Positions 8,569-17,353 are shown, counted from the first letter of the stretch. The stretch: DNA of 64,000 nucleotides from Streptomyces sp. NBC_01262 (GCF_036226365.1 NZ_CP108462.1:7596501-7660500); one strand, 5' to 3'. Program-made: numbers and translations. The notes: generated by a model not told the origin, from the sequence alone.

Positions 8569-8795
8569 GCCGCCTGTGAGCGGGCGGGGATGAAGGTCTC
8601 CGCCGTCGCCGCCTCTTCCGTACGGGTCGCACAGCCGGTGCCACGGCCCAGCAGGGCCTGTATACGGCGTACGCACGAGCCGCAGTCGGTGCCCGCCTTG
8701 CAGGCGGAGGCGATCTGGCGGGGGGTGCAGTGCCCGGAGCCCGCATGCTGCTTGACCTGCTCTTCGGTAATGCCGAAACACGAGCAGACGTACAT
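8565..8795 (-). CDS. bfd: bacterioferritin-associated ferredoxin (Bfd-like [2Fe-2S] protein)
   Basis: 76 residues with the BFD-type Cys arrangement: C4-S-C6 at the N-terminus and a second pair in TDCGSCV (C38 and C41), binding one [2Fe-2S] cluster. Bfd docks on bacterioferritin near the heme and supplies electrons that release stored iron. An iron box lies 39 bp upstream of the start, so expression should rise when iron is scarce. The tail after the ferredoxin fold (about residue 53 on) is Ala-rich and likely disordered. Confidence 0.92.
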   Translation of the reverse strand: MYVCSCFGITEEQVKQHAGSGHCTPRQIASACKAGTDCGSCVRRIQALLGRGTGCATRTEEAATAETFIPARSQAA

Positions 8796-8833
8796 GCGGA
8801 TTCACCCCTCTCCAGGGTTGGGCTCTCGGCTTC

Positions 8834-8852
8834 TGAGGTTAACCTAACCTTA
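8834..8852 (-). promoter_or_regulatory. IdeR/DmdR (DtxR-family) iron box
   Basis: On the minus strand the 19-mer TAAGGTTAGGTTAACCTCA agrees with the DtxR/IdeR consensus TTAGGTTAGGCTAACCTAA at 16 of 19 positions and keeps its dyad. It lies 39 bp ahead of bfd, the right place to block transcription when iron is replete. Confidence 0.75.
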
Positions 8853-8880
8853 CCCGTGACCCGGATGTGTGAAAAGTGGG

Positions 8881-8914
8881 GAGGGGCACGGATCCGATGT
8901 GATCCGTGCCCCTC
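8881..8914 (-). terminator. hairpin terminator of the DAHP synthase gene
   Basis: Perfect 14-bp stem GAGGGGCACGGATC / GATCCGTGCCCCTC (8881-8894 and 8901-8914) with a 6-nt loop. It lies just after the DAHP synthase stop and, read on the minus strand, is followed by CCCACTTTTC. It separates that gene from the bfd iron-box promoter. Confidence 0.75.
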
Positions 8915-8936
8915 TTTGTGAGAACTCGCTCAGGCG

Positions 8937-10283
8937 TCAGCCCCGGTACATCTCCGCCACCAGGAACGCCAGGTCAAGCGACTGGCTGCGGTTCAGCCGG
9001 GGGTCGCAGGCCGTCTCGTAGCGCTGGTGCAGATCGTCGACGAAGATCTCGTCGCCGCCGCCCACGCACTCCGTCACATCGTCGCCGGTCAGCTCCACGT
9101 GGATGCCGCCCGGGTGCGTGCCCAGCCCGTGGTGGACCTCGAAGAAGCCCTTCACCTCGTCCAGCACGTCGTCGAAGCGCCGTGTCTTGTGGCCGCTCGC
9201 CGCCTCGAAGGTGTTGCCGTGCATCGGGTCGGACACCCAGGCGACCTGGGCGCCGGACGCCGTGACCTTCTCCACCAGCGTCGGCAGCTTGTCGCGGACC
9301 TTGTCCGCGCCCATCCGCACGATGAAGGTGAGCCGGCCGGGCTCGCGGTCCGGGTCCAGGCGCTCGACGTACGTCAGCGCCTCCTCCGGCGTCGTCCCCG
9401 GGCCCAGCTTGATGCCGATCGGGTTGCTGATCCGCGACGCGAACTCGATGTGCGCGCCGTCCAGCTGCCGGGTGCGCTCGCCGATCCACACCATGTGGCC
9501 CGAGACGTCGTAGAGCTTGCCGGTGCGCGAGTCCGTGCGCGTCAGCGCCGACTCGTAGTCCAGCAGCAGCGCCTCGTGCGAGGCGTAGAACTCCACGGTC
9601 CGGAACTCGGCCGGGTCGGTGCCGCACGCCTTCATGAAGTTCAGCGCGTTGTCGATCTCCTTGGCCAGCGCCTCGTAGCGCTGCCCGGAGGGGCTGCTCT
9701 TGACGAAGTCCTGGTTCCAGGCGTGCACCTGGCGCAGGTCCGCGTAGCCGCCGGTGGTGAAGGCGCGCACCAGGTTCAGCGTCGAGGCGGAGGCGTTGTA
9801 CATCCGCTTCAGGCGCTCCGGATCCGGGATCCGGGCCGCCTCGGTGAACTCGAAGCCGTTGACCGAGTCGCCCCGGTAGGTGGGGAGGGTGATCCCGTCC
9901 CGGGTCTCCGTCGGCTTGGAGCGCGGCTTGCTGTACTGGCCGGCGATCCTGCCGACCTTCACCACGGGCACCGAGCCCGCGTACGTCAGCACCGCGCCCA
10001 TCTGGAGCAGCGTCTTCAGCTTGTTGCGGATCTGGTCCGCCGACACGGCGTCGAAGGCCTCGGCACAGTCGCCGCCCTGCAGCAGGAACGCCTCACCACG
10101 GGCCACGGCCCCTAGTCGGTCGCGCAGCTGGTCGCACTCGCCCGCGAAGACGAGCGGCGGATACGATTCGAGGTCCGCGATCACATCGCGCAGAGCCTCG
10201 GCATCGGGGTACTCGGGCTGCTGCGCCGCGGGCAGGTCTCGCCAGGTGTTGCCACCGGCGTGGGTTTCAGCGTTCACGGTCAC
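8937..10283 (-). CDS. aroH: class II 3-deoxy-7-phosphoheptulonate (DAHP) synthase
   Basis: First enzyme of the shikimate pathway: phosphoenolpyruvate plus erythrose 4-phosphate to DAHP. About 448 residues, the length of the plant-like class II enzymes of actinobacteria. Visible motifs: the FLLQGGDCAEAF metal/PEP block near residue 70, TYRGDSVNG, GHMVWIGERTRQLDGAH, and the C-terminal GGIHVELTGDDVTECVGG. GTG 10283 gives the MTVNAETH-like N-terminus of relatives; GTG 10277 has better spacing from GGGAG, and GTG 10292 is also open. Supplies chorismate, which the TrpEG enzyme 7 kb away consumes. Confidence 0.93.
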   Translation of the reverse strand: MTVNAETHAGGNTWRDLPAAQQPEYPDAEALRDVIADLESYPPLVFAGECDQLRDRLGAVARGEAFLLQGGDCAEAFDAVSADQIRNKLKTLLQMGAVLTYAGSVPVVKVGRIAGQYSKPRSKPTETRDGITLPTYRGDSVNGFEFTEAARIPDPERLKRMYNASASTLNLVRAFTTGGYADLRQVHAWNQDFVKSSPSGQRYEALAKEIDNALNFMKACGTDPAEFRTVEFYASHEALLLDYESALTRTDSRTGKLYDVSGHMVWIGERTRQLDGAHIEFASRISNPIGIKLGPGTTPEEALTYVERLDPDREPGRLTFIVRMGADKVRDKLPTLVEKVTASGAQVAWVSDPMHGNTFEAASGHKTRRFDDVLDEVKGFFEVHHGLGTHPGGIHVELTGDDVTECVGGGDEIFVDDLHQRYETACDPRLNRSQSLDLAFLVAEMYRG

Positions 10284-10474
10284 GGCTCCCACATTACGGG
10301 GTCATGTCCACGGTTTTTCGCGTGCCCAGTGGATGAGACAGCGCGTGGTACCGCGGTACTACGCCCCCGCCCCGGTTCAGCCCCCGGTACGACGGATCGG
10401 CGCGGCCCGGATCCTAGCGTTGGCCGGGAGGTGTCCAGGCAGGCCTGGAGCCGCCGACCGAGGGGAAGAGCGCG

Positions 10475-11413
10475 ATGATCGAGGCACAGCAGCTGACCAA
10501 GCGGTACGGGGAGAAGACGGCGGTCGACCGGCTGGACTTCGTCGTGAAGCCGGGCACGGTCACCGGGTTCCTGGGGCCGAACGGCGCCGGCAAGTCCACG
10601 ACCATGCGGCTGATCGTCGGGCTGGACGCCCCTTCGAGCGGCTCGGTGACGGTCGGCGGCAGGCACTACGCCCAGCACCGGGCGCCCCTGCAGGAGGTCG
10701 GCGCGCTGCTGGAGGCCAAGTCGATCCACCCGGGCCGATCCGCGTACAACCACCTCAACGCGCTCGCGCTCACCCACGGGATTCCGCGCCGGCGGGTGGA
10801 CGAGGTCATCGACCTGGCCGGGCTGGGCAGCGTGGCGAAGAAGCGCGCCGGAGCCTTCTCACTCGGCATGGGCCAGCGGCTCGGTATCGCGGCGGCGCTG
10901 CTGGGCGATCCGCAGACGGTGATGCTGGACGAGCCGGTCAACGGGCTGGACCCGGAGGGCGTGCTGTGGATCCGTAATCTCCTCACGGGCCTGGCGGCCG
11001 AGGGCCGCACGGTCTTCGTGTCCTCGCACCTGATGAGCGAGATGGCACTCGTGGCGGACCACCTGATCGTCGTCGGGCGCGGGCGGCTGCTGGCGGACAC
11101 CACCGTGCAGGACCTGATCCGCGAGGTGGGCGGCGACACCGTGAAGGTGGCCACCGCCGACCCGGCGCGGCTGCGCGAGGTGCTGGCGGGGCCGGGCGTG
11201 GAGATCACCGGCCGGGCGGGCTCGGAGGAACTGCAGGTGTCCGGCGCGACCGCCCGCGAGATCGGGCTGAAGGCGGCGGAGCACGGGATCGCGCTGTTCG
11301 AGCTGAGCGCGCGGACGGTGTCGCTGGAGGAGGCGTTCATGGACCTGACCAAGGACGCGGTGGAGTACCACGGCTCGACGGCCGGCATCGAGACCCCCGG
11401 GAGGGCCGCATGA
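10475..11413 (+). CDS. ABC transporter ATP-binding protein
   Basis: 312 residues, a DrrA/NatA-type ATPase. Walker A GPNGAGKST (about 34-42), Q loop near EVGALLEA, a signature LGMGQRLG in place of LSGGQ, Walker B TVMLDEPVNGLDPEG, and switch His in VSSHLMSE; the last ~90 residues form the regulatory tail with SLEEAFMDLT. Partner of the permease whose start it overlaps by 4 nt (ATGA). The two-component genes follow directly, a layout common in exporters for peptide or cell-envelope stress; substrate unknown. Confidence 0.93.
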   Translation: MIEAQQLTKRYGEKTAVDRLDFVVKPGTVTGFLGPNGAGKSTTMRLIVGLDAPSSGSVTVGGRHYAQHRAPLQEVGALLEAKSIHPGRSAYNHLNALALTHGIPRRRVDEVIDLAGLGSVAKKRAGAFSLGMGQRLGIAAALLGDPQTVMLDEPVNGLDPEGVLWIRNLLTGLAAEGRTVFVSSHLMSEMALVADHLIVVGRGRLLADTTVQDLIREVGGDTVKVATADPARLREVLAGPGVEITGRAGSEELQVSGATAREIGLKAAEHGIALFELSARTVSLEEAFMDLTKDAVEYHGSTAGIETPGRAA

Positions 11414-12258
11414 GCACCATCACCGCGACACAGGACACCGAGGCCGCCCCCGCACCCGTGGCGCGCCCCGAATACCGGGTGACCGGGCTGCGCGTACTGC
11501 GCTCGGAGTGGGCCAAGCTCTGGTCGCTGCGCTCGACGTGGATCACGCTGGGCCTGGCCCTGCTGTTCCTGGTGGCCTTCGGGCTCATCGGAGCGGCGCA
11601 GTACAAGTCGAGGATCTCCTCCGGCGAGCCCATGCGCGGCGACTTCGCCGACTCCACGGCCGTGAGCCTGTCCCTGTTCGGCACGAACTTCGCGCAGCTC
11701 GCGCTGGGCGTGCTCGGCGTGCTGGTCACGGCGGGGGAGTACTCGACCGGCATGATCCGCTCGACGCTGGCGGCGGTGCCGCGCCGGCTGCCGGTGCTGT
11801 GGTCCAAGGCGACCGTGTTCGGGATCGTCGCTCTGGTGGCCGGGACGGTCGGCGCGCTGGTCACCTTCCTCTTCGCGAGCGGGATCGTGTCCGGCACGGA
11901 CGCGGCCATGTCCTTCTCCGACGCGGGCGTCGTACGCAGCCTGCTGGGCGCGGGGCTCTACCTCGGCCTGGTCGGGGTGATCGGGGCGGCCCTGGGCGCG
12001 CTCCTGCGGTCGGTGGCGGGCGGCATCTCGGTGCTGGTCGGCGCGCTGATGCTGATTCCCGGGCTGATCTCGCTGCTGCCCAGCTCGTGGCAGGACAACA
12101 TCAGCCCGTACCTGCCCAGCAACGCGGGCGAGTCCATGTTCGCCCTGACCCATGACGCCACCACCCTGTCGCCGGCGGCCGGGCTGCTGGTATTCCTCGG
12201 CTGGACGGTGCTGGCGCTGGCGGGGGCGGCGTACCGGCTGGTGCGCAGCGACGCCTGA
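11410..12258 (+). CDS. ABC-2 type transporter permease
   Basis: 282 residues with about six hydrophobic segments in the ABC-2 pattern (starting at WITLGLALLFLVAFGLIGA, then LGVLGVLVTAGEYSTGMIRSTL, VFGIVALVAGTVGALVTFLF and so on). The EYSTGMIRSTL motif after the second helix is typical of NatB/BcrB-like permeases. It works with the ATPase encoded by the overlapping upstream gene. Confidence 0.9.
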   Translation: MSTITATQDTEAAPAPVARPEYRVTGLRVLRSEWAKLWSLRSTWITLGLALLFLVAFGLIGAAQYKSRISSGEPMRGDFADSTAVSLSLFGTNFAQLALGVLGVLVTAGEYSTGMIRSTLAAVPRRLPVLWSKATVFGIVALVAGTVGALVTFLFASGIVSGTDAAMSFSDAGVVRSLLGAGLYLGLVGVIGAALGALLRSVAGGISVLVGALMLIPGLISLLPSSWQDNISPYLPSNAGESMFALTHDATTLSPAAGLLVFLGWTVLALAGAAYRLVRSDA

Positions 12259-12280
12259 CGGCGGCAAGGAAGATGGACAG

Positions 12281-13597
12281 GTGACTTCAGTGACCACCGA
12301 CGACACCGGTGACTTCATCGGCATGGGCGCCCTGGGCCCGGCGGCCGCCCGCCTGGCCCGGGGGAGCCAGCGGCTGCGGCAGGCGGACCGGGCGCGTCCG
12401 TGGGTGCTGGACGCGGCGGTGGTGGTGCTGGTCTTCCTGACGTTCTGCGTGCCGGACCTGGTGCAGGGACACGGGGCCGGGGACGGTGACGGCGATGCCC
12501 GGCACGGGCTCCACATCACGTTCACCCACCTGCCGTGGCCGGCGACGCTGGCCCTGCAGGCGGGGCTGGTGCTGCCCCTGCTCTGGCGGCGGCGCAAGCC
12601 CTCGGTGGCCTTCGGTCTCATCGCGGCGGTGTTCGTGCTCCAGTGGTCGCTGCTGGTGAGCCTGCGCGCGGACATCGCCCTGTTCATCGCCCTGTACAGC
12701 CTGGCGCTGCACGAGCGGCTGCGGCGGCTGCCGTGGGCCTGCGGGATCATGGCGGGCGCGATGGTGCTGGTCGCGGTTCGCGTCTCGTCCGCCATCTCCG
12801 CCTGGGACTCGCTGTTCTTCCTCTTCAGCACCACCCTCGCGGCCGTCGCGCTGGCCCTGGCGGTACGGATCCGGCGGGCCCAGCTCGCCGGGCTGCGGGA
12901 ACGGGCCGCCCGCCTGGAGATCGAGCGCGACCAGCGCAGCAAGCTGGCCGCGGCCACCGAGCGCACCCGGGTGGCGCGCGAGATGCACGACATCGTCGGC
13001 CACAACCTGTCCGTCATGATCAGCCTCGCCGACGCGGGCGCGTACGCCGTCGGTATCGCCCCCGACAAGGGCAAGGAGGCGCTGGAGCTGATCGGCGACA
13101 GCGGCCGCCAGGCCCTGGGCGAGCTGCGGCGCATGCTCGGCGTCCTGCGGGAGGCGACGGACGCCCCCGAGCTCAGCCCGCAGCCCGGGATCGCCGACAT
13201 CGACGCGCTGTGCGGCCGCGTACGATCGGCCGGACCGGAGGTCGTGTACCGGACCGGCGGGGAGGTGGACGCCCTGGACAGCGGGGTGCAGCTGACGGTC
13301 TACCGGATCGTGCAGGAGGCGCTCACCAACACCCTCAAGCACGCCGGCACCGGGACCAAGGTCCACCTCGCGGTCGCCGTGACAGGCACCGAACTGACCA
13401 TCCGGGTCCAGGACACCGGGTCGGGCGGCCCGGCCGGGCCGGCGAACGAGGAAGGGCACGGTCTGGCGGGCATGCGCGAACGAGCGGCTCTGTACGGCGG
13501 GAAGGTCAGCGCGGGTCCCGCGCCCGGCGGAGGATGGACGGTTCAGGCCGCCCTCGACCTCAGTCCGCAGAGCGGTCCCCAAGGTGGCGCATCGTGA
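12281..13597 (+). CDS. sensor histidine kinase (HisKA_3 family)
   Basis: 438 residues from GTG 12281 (AAGGA 10 nt upstream; GTG 12290 is an alternative). About four to five membrane helices occupy residues 45-200, followed by a short coiled coil (RAARLEIERDQRSKLA) and the dimerisation helix with phospho-acceptor His236 in AREMHDIVGHNLS. ATPase motifs: N box EALTNTLKHAG, G box QDTGSGGPA, and GHGLAGMRERA. Follows the ABC exporter by 22 bp and overlaps its regulator by 4 nt, so it probably senses the exporter's substrate or load. Confidence 0.9.
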   Translation: MTSVTTDDTGDFIGMGALGPAAARLARGSQRLRQADRARPWVLDAAVVVLVFLTFCVPDLVQGHGAGDGDGDARHGLHITFTHLPWPATLALQAGLVLPLLWRRRKPSVAFGLIAAVFVLQWSLLVSLRADIALFIALYSLALHERLRRLPWACGIMAGAMVLVAVRVSSAISAWDSLFFLFSTTLAAVALALAVRIRRAQLAGLRERAARLEIERDQRSKLAAATERTRVAREMHDIVGHNLSVMISLADAGAYAVGIAPDKGKEALELIGDSGRQALGELRRMLGVLREATDAPELSPQPGIADIDALCGRVRSAGPEVVYRTGGEVDALDSGVQLTVYRIVQEALTNTLKHAGTGTKVHLAVAVTGTELTIRVQDTGSGGPAGPANEEGHGLAGMRERAALYGGKVSAGPAPGGGWTVQAALDLSPQSGPQGGAS

Positions 13598-14271
13598 CGA
13601 CCGTGCTCATCGTGGACGACCAGTCCCTGCAGCGCTTCGCCTTCCGGATGCTGCTGGACAGCGTTCCCGACACCGAGGCCGTCGGCGAGGCCGCCCATGG
13701 CGCCGAGGCCGTCCGCATGGCCGCCGAACTGCGCCCCGACGTCGTCCTGATGGACGTCCGCATGCCCGGCATGGACGGCATCGAGGCCACCCGGCGCATC
13801 GTCGCCTCCGGCGGCCGCTCCCGCGTCCTCGTCCTGACCACCTTCGACCTGGACGAATACGCCCACGCCGCGCTGCGCGCCGGCGCCAGCGGCTTCCTCC
13901 TCAAGGACGCCCGCCCCGAGGAACTCCTCGCCGGCATCCGCGCCGTCGCGGTCGGCGACGCCGTCATCGCCCCCGCCCTCACCCGCCGTCTCCTCGACGA
14001 GTACGCCCACCACCTGCCGCGCCGCGCCGTCGATCCCGTCGACTCCGCCGAGGACCCGAGACTGGGCTCCCTCACCGACCGCGAGCGCGAGATCCTCGTC
14101 GCCATCGGCCAGGGCTGGAGCAACGGCGAGATCGCCGCGCGCCTCGTCCTGTCCGAGTCCACCGTCAAGACCCACGTCGGCCGGGTCCTCGCCAAGATCG
14201 GCGCCCGCGACCGCATCCAGGCCGTGATCTTCGCCTACGACCTGGGGCTGGCCCGCCCCAACGCGAGCTGA
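13594..14271 (+). CDS. LuxR/NarL-family response regulator
   Basis: 225 residues from GTG 13594, which overlaps the kinase stop (GTGA). Receiver domain with DD at 8-9, Asp54 in VLMDVRMPGMDG and Lys in LLKDARPEE; LuxR helix-turn-helix from LTDREREILVAIGQGWSNGEIAARL to the end. Last gene of the four-gene exporter/two-component unit (10475-14271), most likely controlling it. Confidence 0.92.
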   Translation: MTTVLIVDDQSLQRFAFRMLLDSVPDTEAVGEAAHGAEAVRMAAELRPDVVLMDVRMPGMDGIEATRRIVASGGRSRVLVLTTFDLDEYAHAALRAGASGFLLKDARPEELLAGIRAVAVGDAVIAPALTRRLLDEYAHHLPRRAVDPVDSAEDPRLGSLTDREREILVAIGQGWSNGEIAARLVLSESTVKTHVGRVLAKIGARDRIQAVIFAYDLGLARPNAS

Positions 14272-14278
14272 GCCGGGT

Positions 14279-14944
14279 TCAGCTGACGCGGGCCAGCGCG
14301 AAGCCGTCGTAGCCCTTGGTGCCGACCGTCTGGACGGCGGTCGCGCTGAGCCGGGGGTGACGGGCGAACAGCTCCAGCGCCTGCCGGGTGCCGATGACGG
14401 ACGGGTCGGTGGAGGACGGATCGGTGACCGCGCCGCCGCGCACGACGTTGTCCAGGACGATGACGCTGCCGGGACGGGTGAGCTTGACGGCCCACTCCAC
14501 GTAACGCGGGTTGTTGACCTTGTCCGCGTCGATGAACACCAGGTCGAACGGCTCCGGGTCCTCCGCGGCCAGCTTCGGCAGGCTGTCCAGCGCCGGGCCC
14601 GTGCGGACCTCCGTGACGCCGGCGAGCCCGGCGCGGGCCAGGTTCGCGCGGGCCACGTCGGCGTGCTCCGGGTCGTACTCCAGCGTGACGAGCCGTCCGC
14701 CGTCGGGCAGCGCGCGGGCGAGCCAGATGGTGCTGTAGCCGCCGAGGGTGCCGATCTCCAGGATCCTGCGGGCGCCCTGGATCTGCGCGATGAGGTGAAG
14801 CAGCTTGCCCTGGTTCGGGGCGACGTTGATCGGCGGGAGACCTGCCGCGTCGCTCTCGCGCAGGGCCGCTTCCAGGGCCTCGTCGGCGGGGGCGAGAAGC
14901 TCGGTGAAGTAGGCGTCGACGGCGGACCACTGCTGCTGGGACAT
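14279..14944 (-). CDS. class I SAM-dependent O-methyltransferase
   Basis: 221 residues, caffeoyl-CoA/catechol O-methyltransferase type. SAM motif I is ILEIGTLGGYST, motif II LVTLEYDPEH, and the metal-binding FIDADK and IVLDNVVRGGAV motifs follow, suggesting a divalent-cation-dependent enzyme acting on a catechol or similar hydroxyl. ATG 14944 is chosen because AGGGAG precedes it. Convergent with the response regulator (7-bp gap). Substrate not predictable. Confidence 0.9.
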   Translation of the reverse strand: MSQQQWSAVDAYFTELLAPADEALEAALRESDAAGLPPINVAPNQGKLLHLIAQIQGARRILEIGTLGGYSTIWLARALPDGGRLVTLEYDPEHADVARANLARAGLAGVTEVRTGPALDSLPKLAAEDPEPFDLVFIDADKVNNPRYVEWAVKLTRPGSVIVLDNVVRGGAVTDPSSTDPSVIGTRQALELFARHPRLSATAVQTVGTKGYDGFALARVS

Positions 14945-15036
14945 GCAACTCCCTGTACGCGTATGGCAATCCCGGATTCCGCCGCTGAACATAACAAGCC
15001 GGGTCCTGAGGTCGCGCGGCAATAAACGGCTGGGCG

Positions 15037-15429
15037 ATGCTGTCACCCATGCTGCTCCCCGCCGTCGCCGGCCAGACCGAGCTGATCGAGGCCATCCGCA
15101 TCACGTCCTGGACGATGTCGCCCTTCCCCCGGAGCGTGCCGGGCGAGGAGATCGGGCTCTGGGCGGGGGAGGACGTCGAGGAGGTCCTCGCCCTGATCCG
15201 CGAGCTGCCCGAGGGGATACGGATGCGCTGCTTCACCCCCGGCTACGCGATCCGAGCCCATGACGCGGGAGGGCTACTCTTCGAGATCGCCTTCTGCTTC
15301 GCGTGCAACGGCGCGCTCCTGCTCGGACCCAACATCCCCGAAGACCTGCGCGGCATCCAGCTCTTCGACCCGGACAGCACGCCGGGCAACGAGCTGCTGC
15401 GCCGCTTCCGGGCCTGCGAGCAGGAGTGA
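15037..15429 (+). CDS. conserved hypothetical protein
   Basis: 130 residues (ATG 15037; ATG 15049 is equally possible). Soluble, mixed alpha/beta, with a CFACN pair of cysteines near residue 95 and an acidic middle. I do not recognise a family. Divergent from the methyltransferase gene by 92 bp and followed by the PHP protein gene. Codon usage is normal for the window, so it is likely a real gene. Confidence 0.65.
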   Translation: MLSPMLLPAVAGQTELIEAIRITSWTMSPFPRSVPGEEIGLWAGEDVEEVLALIRELPEGIRMRCFTPGYAIRAHDAGGLLFEIAFCFACNGALLLGPNIPEDLRGIQLFDPDSTPGNELLRRFRACEQE

Positions 15430-15536
15430 ACGGCCGTCGTGCGCCGACTTCACCCACCGGCCATCCGTAGATCGGCCGCACGCCGCACGCGGCTTCTACG
15501 CTCCCCGGCAGAACCCGTCGTACCGAGGAGCACCAC

Positions 15537-17231
15537 ATGTCCCGTCAGCCCCATCCCCTGCCGCAGTGGGCGGACCCCGAAGTGCCCGAGACGGTCCTGG
15601 ACGCCCAGGGCGTCTCGCGGCGCGGACTGCTGCGCCGGGCCGGCCTGTTCGGCGCGGGATTCGCCGCCGCCGGATACGCCGCCGGGATCCTGGGGGCGAC
15701 CCCGGCCGCCGCGCGCGAGCGGGACCAGGACCGGGACGACTGCGGCGGCGAGGACGACCCGGCGCTGGGGTATCTGGTGGGCGACCACCATGCGCACTCC
15801 GTGTACAGCCACGACGCGAAGTACACCTTCTCCCAGCAGGCGGCCCACGCGGAGCGGTACGGGCTGGACTGGATGGCCTTCACCGAGCACAGCAACTTCG
15901 GCCACGCCAACGCGGGCGGGGCCGACGCCGAGCACCAGGAGATCCTCAAGGCGCGGGCGGACAACCCCCGGCTGCTGATCTTCCAGGGCCTGGAGTGGTA
16001 CATCCCCGGCGCCGAGCACGCCACCGTCTTCGCCGCGCCCGGCCCGAACGAGGTCGCCCTGCTGCGGCAGTTCGAGCTCGCCTACGACGGCAAGCTGCTC
16101 GCCCGCGGCGACAGTACGGCGGCCAACGAGGCCTTCGCCGTCGAGGCGCTGAAGTGGCTGGACGGCAAGCGCAGGGCCGGTTACGTGGACGACCTCCTCG
16201 TGCTGGCCAACCACCCCTCCCGCCTGGGCATCGACTCCCCGCACGAGATGCGGGCCTGGCGGGACGCGGCCCCGGACATGGTGATCGGCATGGAGGGCGC
16301 CCCCGGCGCGCAGGGCGCGGCCATCCCCGGCTGGCGCGGGGCGAACAGCATCCGGGGCGAGTACGAGAACAAGCCCTCCGCCAACTCCTGGGCGGGCTAC
16401 CCGGCGGAGGCGTACCTGACGTACGGCGGCTTCGACTGGATGACGGCCACGGTGGGCGGCCTGTGGGACGCGATGCTCGCCGAGGGCCGGCTGTTCTCGG
16501 TCACCACCAACTCCGACAACCACCGCACGGTCTTCGACACCTGGGCCAACGGCACCTGGCCGGCCGGCCAGAACTTCGACAACACCGGAAAGCTCCCCGA
16601 CCCGGTCGACACCGGCACCCCGCAGCCCGGCAGCGACTTCTGGCCCGGCCAGTTCAGCCGTACGCACGTCGGCGTGACCCGGCACGGCTACCGCCAGGTC
16701 ATGTCCGGCCTGCGCGCAGGACGCGTATGGGTCGACCACGGCCAGCTCGTCGACGGCATCGACGTACGGCTGTACCGGGACGGCGACCGGCGGCGCGGCA
16801 GGGGCGCGACGCTCGGCGGGCGGCTCTCGGTGCGCAAGGGCGAGAAGCTGACGCTGGCCGTCACGGTCACCTCCGCCTCGCGGCCCAACAACAACGGCGT
16901 GCTGCCGGAGCTGGCCCACCTCGACGTCATCCGGGGCGCCGTGCGCGGCCCGGTGCGCGACGCCGACGACTGGGGCGCCCCCGACACCCGGGTGGTGCAC
17001 ACCACGGACACCACCGGCCGCACCGGCACGTACACCCTGCACATACCGGTCGGCCGCGCCGAGGAGTCCTTCTACCTGCGCCTGCGCGGCAGCGACGGCC
17101 GCCGCAACGGCCCCGGCCTGCTCGGCGCGGCCATCGACCCGCACGGCCCCACGGCCCACCGCCCCGGCGACGGCGACCCGTGGGCGGACACCTGGTGCTA
17201 CACCAACCCGGTGTTCGTGGACGTGCGCTAA
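15537..17231 (+). CDS. Tat-exported PHP-domain metallophosphoesterase-like protein
   Basis: 564 residues. The N-terminus has a twin-arginine signal: SRRGLLRRAGLFGAGFAAAGYAAG, ending at a TPAAA cleavage-like site near residue 60. The mature part begins with GDHHAHSVYSHD, the first metal-binding motif of PHP domains; FTEHSNFGHAN, LVLANHPSRLG and TTNSDNH supply further His/Asp ligands. The last ~150 residues look like a beta-sandwich. Probably a secreted phosphoesterase; substrate unknown. ATG 15537 follows a GAGGAG box. Confidence 0.85.
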   Translation: MSRQPHPLPQWADPEVPETVLDAQGVSRRGLLRRAGLFGAGFAAAGYAAGILGATPAAARERDQDRDDCGGEDDPALGYLVGDHHAHSVYSHDAKYTFSQQAAHAERYGLDWMAFTEHSNFGHANAGGADAEHQEILKARADNPRLLIFQGLEWYIPGAEHATVFAAPGPNEVALLRQFELAYDGKLLARGDSTAANEAFAVEALKWLDGKRRAGYVDDLLVLANHPSRLGIDSPHEMRAWRDAAPDMVIGMEGAPGAQGAAIPGWRGANSIRGEYENKPSANSWAGYPAEAYLTYGGFDWMTATVGGLWDAMLAEGRLFSVTTNSDNHRTVFDTWANGTWPAGQNFDNTGKLPDPVDTGTPQPGSDFWPGQFSRTHVGVTRHGYRQVMSGLRAGRVWVDHGQLVDGIDVRLYRDGDRRRGRGATLGGRLSVRKGEKLTLAVTVTSASRPNNNGVLPELAHLDVIRGAVRGPVRDADDWGAPDTRVVHTTDTTGRTGTYTLHIPVGRAEESFYLRLRGSDGRRNGPGLLGAAIDPHGPTAHRPGDGDPWADTWCYTNPVFVDVR

Positions 17232-17240
17232 GGTACGGGC

Positions 17241-17300
17241 ATGTTCGCGCTGCAGACACACCTCAACTGGTGGTGGACCGCTCATCCGGCGGCCCACTGA
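17241..17300 (+). CDS. trpL: trp leader peptide
   Basis: A 19-residue ORF, MFALQTHLNWWWTAHPAAH, with three consecutive Trp codons (UGG UGG UGG), 9 nt after the PHP gene stop and 102 nt before trpE. A GC-rich terminator hairpin follows. This is the classic layout of ribosome-mediated attenuation and, from memory, is known ahead of Streptomyces trpE genes. Confidence 0.92.
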   Translation: MFALQTHLNWWWTAHPAAH

Positions 17301-17325
17301 CTCGCGCGCACACCAGCACTGAACG

Positions 17326-17353
17326 CGAAGGCCGCCCCAGGGGGCGGCCTTCG
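17326..17353 (+). terminator. trp attenuator hairpin
   Basis: A perfect 13-bp stem, CGAAGGCCGCCCC (17326-17338) with GGGGCGGCCTTCG (17341-17353), followed by GCGTTTC. When charged Trp-tRNA is plentiful the ribosome clears the leader peptide and this hairpin should stop transcription before trpE. The matching antiterminator partner would lie in 17290-17330. Confidence 0.8.

Noticed and set aside
10284..10310. Mini-ORF ATG TGG GAG CCG TGA before the DAHP synthase start, containing one Trp codon
   Set aside because: Only four codons, no ribosome binding site, no terminator hairpin after it. Not a convincing attenuator.
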